A DNA stretch of 64,000 nucleotides. Origin: Candidatus Babelota bacterium. Lineage in GTDB: Bacteria > Babelota > Babeliae > Babelales > Vermiphilaceae. The notes beneath the pieces are model-generated. The model did no database searches and had not been told where the DNA came from. It saw only the letters and a program-made list of their open reading frames with translations. Both the position numbers and the translations under genes were made by a program. Below, piece by piece: positions 58,322 to 64,000 of this stretch (its first letter is position 1; each line of letters begins with the position of its first letter). The stretch is from positions 1 to 64,000 of the forward strand of contig JAJCZD010000003.1 of assembly GCA_029262615.1 (NCBI GenBank), written 5' to 3'.

Positions 58322-60934
58322 TTAGGTCAATTGCAATTGGCCAATCGGTTTAAGACGTAAAAGCTCAACTGCTACTTTTGCTTGAGATTCTTCTGGAACT
58401 GTAGCAATTTCCTCATGGTTTCCTTTTACTTGCATCTGAGTACAAACGCGCATAGCCAGGTCTTTTAGAGGTGAAACATAAGCCGTAGTTTGCTTCTTTT
58501 TTGATTCAACGTGTTGCGATTTTGGCATACCCATATTAAATATATCATGAACCAAAACCATCCGTGGATTTACATCCTGTGGTGCAATTTTTTCAAATAA
58601 TACTTGTTTCTCTACTAATTGAGCACGGGTTTCTTTTGGAAAATGTAAAGCCAATTGAACCAGAGGCCAATCACTTAAACTATGCACAAGTTCACTAAAT
58701 TCAGATGCTACTTTTTTTGTTTTTTCACCCTTCATCCCATTAGACAAACAAACTCTCCGAAGCTCATAAAATTTGCGATGTGTTGCTCGTTGAAATGTTA
58801 AATAATCTGCAATTTGCTTTTGTGATGATTCTTCATCTTGCTGGTCCTCATCACACATTGCATAACAATAAGCAGAAGGAGCTAAATCTTCTTGAGTGAA
58901 ATATACTTCATTACCAAATCGTTTATCTACATGGCGCAAATTCGCAAGAAGTTCTTTTTCAAATTCTCTCATATATGCAAAATTGCTTTTTCTTTCTTGC
59001 AATAATTGCCAAAACTGAGCAACTGAAACTATTTCTTGCTCAATTTGCAATCCTTCTTTTTTCCATTTTGCTATTTTTTCTTTTATATAAGTTGGAAAAC
59101 GTTCTTTACGCATCCCCTCTTGCTCATTAGCGCCCTTTTGGCCTTTTCGTTGTAATGAGTGTGCAAAGCCACCTACATGAGATAAGAAACCTGTTTCATA
59201 ATCATATACACGTATACCATGATCCTCAGGCTTTAATATAATTCTATGGCCATCAATGTTTCCAAACAACAAATGTGGTTGCCCAGTTGGAAACAGTACA
59301 ACATCTTTTTCTTTTTCAAAACATAACTCCAGGCCATAATGCTGTTGCTCATATTGCTTCAAGTGTGATGATTCACGAGGGTACGCTCTACTGTTACGAG
59401 ATGTTATTTGTAAATACTCTAGCCATCTAACTGGTGCTTCTAGGGTATATTGCCAAACTGGGGCTTGAGCATCTTTTTTTTCTTGATATTGAGAAACAAT
59501 CTCAACATAGTTTTTTAAATAACTTAGTACTTTGAGATTTGGATCCTCAAGAATTATTGTCCCTTGCTTGAACAGTTCACCCCTACTTGCACCCTCAGCA
59601 TATAAAAACCATATAATTGCATTAATGGCTTGCTGATATTCTTGACATTGCTTTTTAAATTCGCTTTTACACTTAGGAGTTTGCACTCTTGTTAATAATC
59701 TTTGTTCTATTTGTGGTAATTGTGGCAAATGATCTTGTTTACCTGATATTAGCTGATGGTAATAACAACCACCAAGAACAATTAATTCCTGTGCTTTTTT
59801 AAGATCAACAGTTACATCTTTTTCTTTAGCAATATAAGCCAAAAATGACTGCACCGTGTCAGGGGCAATTAAAGAACAACTTTCAACATATTGCTGAACC
59901 TTTTTCTTGTTTTCTTTTCTTGTTTTTTTACTTGGTGCAATTATGGAACCTGTAGTAGGAAGAAGTTGGAATTCTTCGCTATCCTCTAGCGAGGCTTCCC
60001 CCATACTCCCTTGCCAGTCGCCTTCTTCGATTTGGAATTCTTCATCTTTTTTTTGTTCTTCTTCAGCTTGATCTTGAGACAATTCATCTGCTAGAGCAGC
60101 TTTAATTTGTTCAGAACCAAATAATACATCACCACTTGGATCAAACTTTTGTCCTTGAGGTTGATTTTGGTCTAAGCAATCCCTTTTTTGGTTGGGTTCT
60201 TTTTCTTCTTTACACATTGGCTCTTGCGAGCTTTGGTCAGCTAAATTTGTAGGCCCACCAAACCCTGATGCACCACTCCCAGATGAACCTTGTTCGTTAT
60301 CAGGATCAGAGTCAAACGAACAATCACTCCATTCCCCTGAACTATAAACAGGAATAGCTTTAACGTCTTCTATCTTTTTCTTTAATGCTTTAACTTCTTT
60401 ATTATAAGCCTTAATTTCTTCGTCTTGATTATTGTTTTCTTTTAATTGTTTAATAATATCGTCTCTTTGAATAACCAATTCTGCTTGTTTAGAATGTATC
60501 GGGGCAAATAAACTATAATGTGCAACTAATTGTGTGTCTTTTGTAAACTTAACGATTTTGTTTAAAGAATTTTTTAAAACCTGAATTTGCTCTTCATGTT
60601 CATTATGGTTTTCTTCTTTCTCAATTGTAAGTCGATCTTTTCCTTTACGATCTGCACAACTTTGGTATCTCTTCCATAATGCAAAAGCAACTGCAGCAAC
60701 ACCAATACCACTAACAATACCAGTAAAAATAGCTGTCTCTCTGTTTTGGCGTACTACCTCAACAGCTTGCTCGGTTTGGCCACTAAAATAGCTAGAAACA
60801 GAAGAAATGGCGTTTTTTGCCCATGAACCGGCTGACTGAACGTAGTCATACCAGCCCGCTTGAGCAGTTTGTACCTGGCCTATAAGGAGGCAAACGAATA
60901 AAATTTTTGCTATTGATCTCTTGAATGTATTCAT
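58322..60934 (-). CDS. Large exported protein with membrane helix and acidic linker
   Basis: 870 residues from MNTFKRSI, fixed by TTGGAGG; a longer start 10 codons upstream overlaps that site. After a signal peptide ending TAQA there is one helix (AIFTGIVSGIGVAAVAFALW), a charged helical region with coiled-coil character, an acidic Ser/Gly/Gln-rich linker, then a large C-terminal globular part. The part HLLFGNIDGHRIILKPEDHGIRVYDY recalls an effector-like fold but I recognise no family. The only other markers are charged helices near the end (YVSPLKDLAMRVCTQM). It is a single gene. Confidence 0.75.
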   Translation of the reverse strand: MNTFKRSIAKILFVCLLIGQVQTAQAGWYDYVQSAGSWAKNAISSVSSYFSGQTEQAVEVVRQNRETAIFTGIVSGIGVAAVAFALWKRYQSCADRKGKDRLTIEKEENHNEHEEQIQVLKNSLNKIVKFTKDTQLVAHYSLFAPIHSKQAELVIQRDDIIKQLKENNNQDEEIKAYNKEVKALKKKIEDVKAIPVYSSGEWSDCSFDSDPDNEQGSSGSGASGFGGPTNLADQSSQEPMCKEEKEPNQKRDCLDQNQPQGQKFDPSGDVLFGSEQIKAALADELSQDQAEEEQKKDEEFQIEEGDWQGSMGEASLEDSEEFQLLPTTGSIIAPSKKTRKENKKKVQQYVESCSLIAPDTVQSFLAYIAKEKDVTVDLKKAQELIVLGGCYYHQLISGKQDHLPQLPQIEQRLLTRVQTPKCKSEFKKQCQEYQQAINAIIWFLYAEGASRGELFKQGTIILEDPNLKVLSYLKNYVEIVSQYQEKKDAQAPVWQYTLEAPVRWLEYLQITSRNSRAYPRESSHLKQYEQQHYGLELCFEKEKDVVLFPTGQPHLLFGNIDGHRIILKPEDHGIRVYDYETGFLSHVGGFAHSLQRKGQKGANEQEGMRKERFPTYIKEKIAKWKKEGLQIEQEIVSVAQFWQLLQERKSNFAYMREFEKELLANLRHVDKRFGNEVYFTQEDLAPSAYCYAMCDEDQQDEESSQKQIADYLTFQRATHRKFYELRRVCLSNGMKGEKTKKVASEFSELVHSLSDWPLVQLALHFPKETRAQLVEKQVLFEKIAPQDVNPRMVLVHDIFNMGMPKSQHVESKKKQTTAYVSPLKDLAMRVCTQMQVKGNHEEIATVPEESQAKVAVELLRLKPIGQLQLT

Positions 60935-61055
60935 CAAAAAACCTCCAATTGGTTTGTTCTTCATACAAAATAGTTTACTATATGTAATAAAAAATGCAAG
61001 ATTTAACCTTATTTATTCCTTGAGTATAACCCTAGAAGCAGCCTTACTCAAAGGG

Positions 61056-61832
61056 TTAAGCATTACGCAGGAGGCCCCATAATATTACAAAATCAGTGAT
61101 TTTTAGTTGTTGAGCTCTGAGTAGTAAGTATTTTTCTGGTATTTTGGTTAAATCATAATGAGCTTGGGTAAGATTATTCCTTAAGGTTCGGCGTGGTTGC
61201 TTGAAGCAGATCTTAATAAAGGTCCAGAATTCTTGCTCATTGGGTATTTTTGGGACTTCTTTTTTTGGCTTAAAATAGAGCAACCGAGAAAACACTTTGG
61301 GCGGTGGATCAAAATCTGTTGGTGGTATTTTGGAGAGCTTTTTCCACTCAAAATAGTATTGGAAAAATAAAGAAATAAAACCATACCCTCGACCACTGGT
61401 TTTGAGGATTTTTTGCGCAACCTCTTCTTGCACCATAATAACGCCCTCTTTGAGCAGATGGCGATGCTTATGCAATAAATGCAAAATAGGAAAGGTTACT
61501 TGATATGGCAAGTTAGCCAGCAAGATCCATGGTTTGAACTGTTCAAATGGCGCAAAATCAATATCCAAGAAATTTTCTTGAAAGATAGTTAACTTTTGGT
61601 TATCAATTGTTTGCTGCAAATATTCAGCCCATTCTTCATCAATTTCAAACACCCATAAGCGTGCAATATCTTCTTTTAAAATGGCATTCGTCAAAAAGCC
61701 ATCACCAGGGCCAATTTCAAACACTGAACTATTTTTTGTTAACAATACGGCATCTATAATCTCATGTATAACATTAACATTACGTAAAAAATGCTGGCCA
61801 TATTTCTTTTTTTTTCTGATTTTTGTTTGCAT
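61056..61832 (-). CDS. rsmA: 16S rRNA dimethyladenosine transferase
   Basis: Dimethylates two adjacent adenines at the 3' end of 16S rRNA. The N terminus KKYGQHFLRN and SAM motif I FEIGPGDGFLT are diagnostic, as is motif IV NLPYQVTFPIL (with the usual N-L-P-Y). The C-terminal FKQPRRTLRNNL is the family rRNA-binding helix. The start follows the mreB stop directly. Confidence 0.95.
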   Translation of the reverse strand: MQTKIRKKKKYGQHFLRNVNVIHEIIDAVLLTKNSSVFEIGPGDGFLTNAILKEDIARLWVFEIDEEWAEYLQQTIDNQKLTIFQENFLDIDFAPFEQFKPWILLANLPYQVTFPILHLLHKHRHLLKEGVIMVQEEVAQKILKTSGRGYGFISLFFQYYFEWKKLSKIPPTDFDPPPKVFSRLLYFKPKKEVPKIPNEQEFWTFIKICFKQPRRTLRNNLTQAHYDLTKIPEKYLLLRAQQLKITDFVILWGLLRNA

Positions 61833-62876
61833 TTATTCCATCAAGGCTTCTTTGAAGAAGTCAAAATTTTCAAGAACCTTACCAATGCCATTGACCACAC
61901 AAAAAAGCGGGTCATCTGCTATTGAGACTGGTAGGCCTGTCTCTTTTTTTAGCAATTCATCTAGTCCTTTAAGCATTGCACCGCCACCAGCAAGCATAAT
62001 TCCTTTATCAACCAAGTCAGAAGATAGTTCTGGTGGTGTATTTTCTAAGGCAACACGAACGCCATCAACAATACTTGCAATGGTCTCAAGAAGTGCCTCA
62101 TTAACCTCGGGAGCACTTAACTTAATTGTTTTGGGTACACCAGTAACAAGATCTCGACCTTTCACATCCATTTGTTGTTTTTCTGAATTTGAGTCGAGCA
62201 ATGCGGCACCGATTTCCATTTTGATATTTTCTGCAGTCCGTTCACCGATTAATAAGTTATATTTACGCTTTACATACTGCACAATAGAACGATCCATCTC
62301 ATCACCACCAACTCTGATAGAGCGACAAAAAACAACTGATTTTAATGAGATAACCGCAACTTCTGTGGTACCACCGCCAATATCAACAATAAAACAGCCT
62401 GTTGGCTCATCAACCGGAAGCCCTGCACCAATTGCAGCAGCCATCGGTTCGATAATAGTCTCAACAGAACGAGCTCCGGCTTGCATAGCAGAGTCCTTTA
62501 CGGCTCGTTTTTCAACTTGGGTTATTCCTGAAGGCACTCCAATAACCATTCTTGGTCGAACAAGCGTGTTTCTATTGTTGTGTACAGCACGTATAAAATA
62601 ACGAAGCATACTTTCGGTCAATTCAAAGTTTGCAATCACACCATCTCGCAATGGACGAGAAGCAATAATATTTTCTGGCGTCTTACCTAGCATATCTTTT
62701 GCTCGCTTGCCTGCCGCCAGAACACGGTTAGAGTTAGATTTAACGGCAACTACCGACGGTTCGTTAAGAACAATGCCCTTATTTCGAACATATACCACGG
62801 TATTAGCAGTACCTAAATCTATTGCCATGTCATTTGCAAATAACGAAAATAACTTTTGCGCGGGAAAAAACTTCAT
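61833..62876 (-). CDS. mreB: Rod shape-determining protein MreB
   Basis: Actin-like filament protein that guides peptidoglycan synthesis. Motifs: the phosphate 1 loop IDLGTANTVVYV, GVIANFELTESMLRYF, phosphate 2 VDIGGGTTEVAVISL, and the adenosine loop LAGGGAMLKGLDELL. 347 residues is standard. Together with PBP1, MurG and UppS it shows a wall-building cell. It may be co-transcribed with rsmA. Confidence 0.97.
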   Translation of the reverse strand: MKFFPAQKLFSLFANDMAIDLGTANTVVYVRNKGIVLNEPSVVAVKSNSNRVLAAGKRAKDMLGKTPENIIASRPLRDGVIANFELTESMLRYFIRAVHNNRNTLVRPRMVIGVPSGITQVEKRAVKDSAMQAGARSVETIIEPMAAAIGAGLPVDEPTGCFIVDIGGGTTEVAVISLKSVVFCRSIRVGGDEMDRSIVQYVKRKYNLLIGERTAENIKMEIGAALLDSNSEKQQMDVKGRDLVTGVPKTIKLSAPEVNEALLETIASIVDGVRVALENTPPELSSDLVDKGIMLAGGGAMLKGLDELLKKETGLPVSIADDPLFCVVNGIGKVLENFDFFKEALME

Positions 62877-62939
62877 GTTTTTCCTTTTTTAAAATTTTTA
62901 TTCTTATCTTAAAAATCATTCTAGCAAGTTACAATCTTT

Positions 62940-64000
62940 TTAAAAATTAAGTTGAATTCCTAAAGAAATACGGTGTGTTCGTGGAACCCGATCAGCAATA
63001 AATACCGCCATTGGCACATCCCATTGCAAACTTACAATTGGCGCGCAACCACGCTCAACTTTCATTTTTCCAAAATCATAAAATGCCGATAAGCCAACAT
63101 AATCTGAACCCCACGTGGAAAGTTCTTGAATATCGCATATATTTACTTCGATTGATTTATCACATCTTTTATCAGTTATATCATCCTCACGATGCGAGGT
63201 TAATACATATTGTACGCCAATACCAAACCCATCACGTAAATTTTCGAAGGTAACATAAGGAGAGAATACAAAAGTGGGGCCCGGGTTGACTCTAAACTCT
63301 CCCACAACGGTACCAAAAATAAACGGAGTGCTCGCCTTTACAATTTCCTCATCTCTAGAATTGGTTTCTGTCAGGCATGTTGCCAGGCGCAAACATTTTG
63401 TTCTTGCCAAACGTTTGTTAAGACGGAATAAAAGTCCAACATTCCAATCCTCTTTAATTTCGAATTCTGCGTCAGCTGCAACATACACTCCCCAATGACC
63501 ACTACCACCAAACGGAACTGAGGTTGGTTCAAAAATGTCTCTTGATTGACCAGATGGTAATAATCCACCGATTGAAAAGCCGGCTTGAATACGTCTGAAC
63601 TTAAAGAGGTATTCCCATGCTTTGGTAAAACGCGCATACACATCAAAATCACCAATACCAGACTGTCCTGAATCATTTTGGCTTAAACATAATAATTCAA
63701 ACATTTTTCTTCGTGCATTTTCGATCGTTTGCAAGGTACCTGGTTGCAGATTTCTTGACGAACCTCCTTTTGTGGCATCAGTATTGTAGAAAAATTCTTG
63801 TCGGGAATGCACATTCATGAATAATGTGGAAAAACCAAATTGCAACCAATGAGTAACGGCATGACGAAATATCAATGCAATACCTTGTGCTTGAATTTTT
63901 CCATCTAAAACAAAAGGACTCGTTCCAAGGCGCAAAAAAGAAGGTAATGGATTGGGCAAGCCAACTTTTTCTATAGACTCACCTAGCTTATTAACATCTA
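62940..64000 (-). CDS. Outer-membrane beta-barrel protein (5' end beyond the window)
   Basis: At least 352 residues are visible; the frame stays open to the window edge, so the true start is outside (the TTG at 63957-63959 is not needed). Alternating hydrophobic and polar strands (GVYVAADAEFEIKEDWNVGLLFRLNKRL, given here only in outline) and the terminal strand RISLGIQLNF with a C-terminal Phe are typical of barrels assembled by BamA. Three Cys near the middle and CDIQEL suggest disulfide-stabilised loops. A porin or adhesin function is possible. Confidence 0.75.
   Translation of the reverse strand, partial: DVNKLGESIEKVGLPNPLPSFLRLGTSPFVLDGKIQAQGIALIFRHAVTHWLQFGFSTLFMNVHSRQEFFYNTDATKGGSSRNLQPGTLQTIENARRKMFELLCLSQNDSGQSGIGDFDVYARFTKAWEYLFKFRRIQAGFSIGGLLPSGQSRDIFEPTSVPFGGSGHWGVYVAADAEFEIKEDWNVGLLFRLNKRLARTKCLRLATCLTETNSRDEEIVKASTPFIFGTVVGEFRVNPGPTFVFSPYVTFENLRDGFGIGVQYVLTSHREDDITDKRCDKSIEVNICDIQELSTWGSDYVGLSAFYDFGKMKVERGCAPIVSLQWDVPMAVFIADRVPRTHRISLGIQLNF

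Noticed and set aside
1-64000. CRISPR arrays, tRNA genes, rRNA genes, transposases
   Set aside because: I looked for regular spaced repeats, tRNA T-loop words and transposase motifs in all gaps and saw none that hold up. A short gap could still hide an unusual tRNA.

Overview
The window is a gene-dense, AT-rich bacterial chromosome segment. I read it as a host-associated member of Candidatus Dependentiae (TM6) or a very similar reduced endosymbiont lineage. The reasons are a high load of exported eukaryote-like proteins (F-box plus ankyrin repeats, C2H2 zinc fingers, WD40 propellers), many short signal-peptide proteins of unknown function, and a minimal set of central genes. The phylum is an inference from gene content; no rRNA gene is present to prove it. 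I saw no tRNA, CRISPR array, insertion sequence or prophage.

Layout. 1-1.8 kb: an F0 cluster (AtpI-like end, atpB, and a c subunit of four fused hairpins). 2-6 kb: a GT4 glycosyltransferase, then a minus-strand operon of one WD40-like exported protein and three small exported membrane proteins. 6.5-8.5 kb: a Cache sensor fused to a pentameric ligand-gated ion channel. 8.5-16.2 kb: a block of exported proteins (zinc fingers, F-box/ankyrin, coiled coil) around a cysteine-synthase-like enzyme. 16.5-20.6 kb: GT4, an acyl-CoA/AMP ligase, then tmk-holB. 20.9-24 kb: an exported PD-(D/E)XK-like protein, rtcB and archease. 24-27 kb: DciA-like, TPR and a C-terminally short MurG, followed by a self-contained DUF4143 ATPase gene with its own promoter and palindrome. 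28.3-31.6 kb: PBP1, a Cys-rich exported protein, a membrane protein and RNase P RNA. 31.6-35 kb: three related extracytoplasmic HAD proteins and a PASTA protein. 35-36.2 kb: two exported LEA-like 11-mer proteins. 36.4-38.1 kb: Ku and an LigD-type ligase (NHEJ). 38.2-43.1 kb: more exported proteins (two WD40, one AAA+). 43.2-48.1 kb: uppS, a membrane protein, HAD, DUF72 and a sodium:solute symporter. 48.1-54.5 kb: a four-gene surface-protein operon. 54.7-61 kb: LOG-family enzyme, two paralogous exported alpha/beta hydrolases, and an 870-residue exported protein. 61-64 kb: rsmA, mreB and a truncated outer-membrane barrel gene.

How it fits together. Housekeeping genes (replication loading, nucleotide kinase, peptidoglycan and undecaprenyl synthesis, RNA repair, NHEJ, ATP synthase) are interleaved with roughly thirty exported proteins that probably face the periplasm, the surface or the host. 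Fifteen of these share an odd feature: a Met at the predicted +1 position after the signal peptide, usually followed by Asp, Asn or Gln. The strongest candidates for new biology are that export signature, the four-hairpin c subunit with one lost carboxylate, the Cache-channel fusion, the extracytoplasmic HAD set with a DxH motif, and the surface-protein scaffold carrying an inserted beta-propeller.
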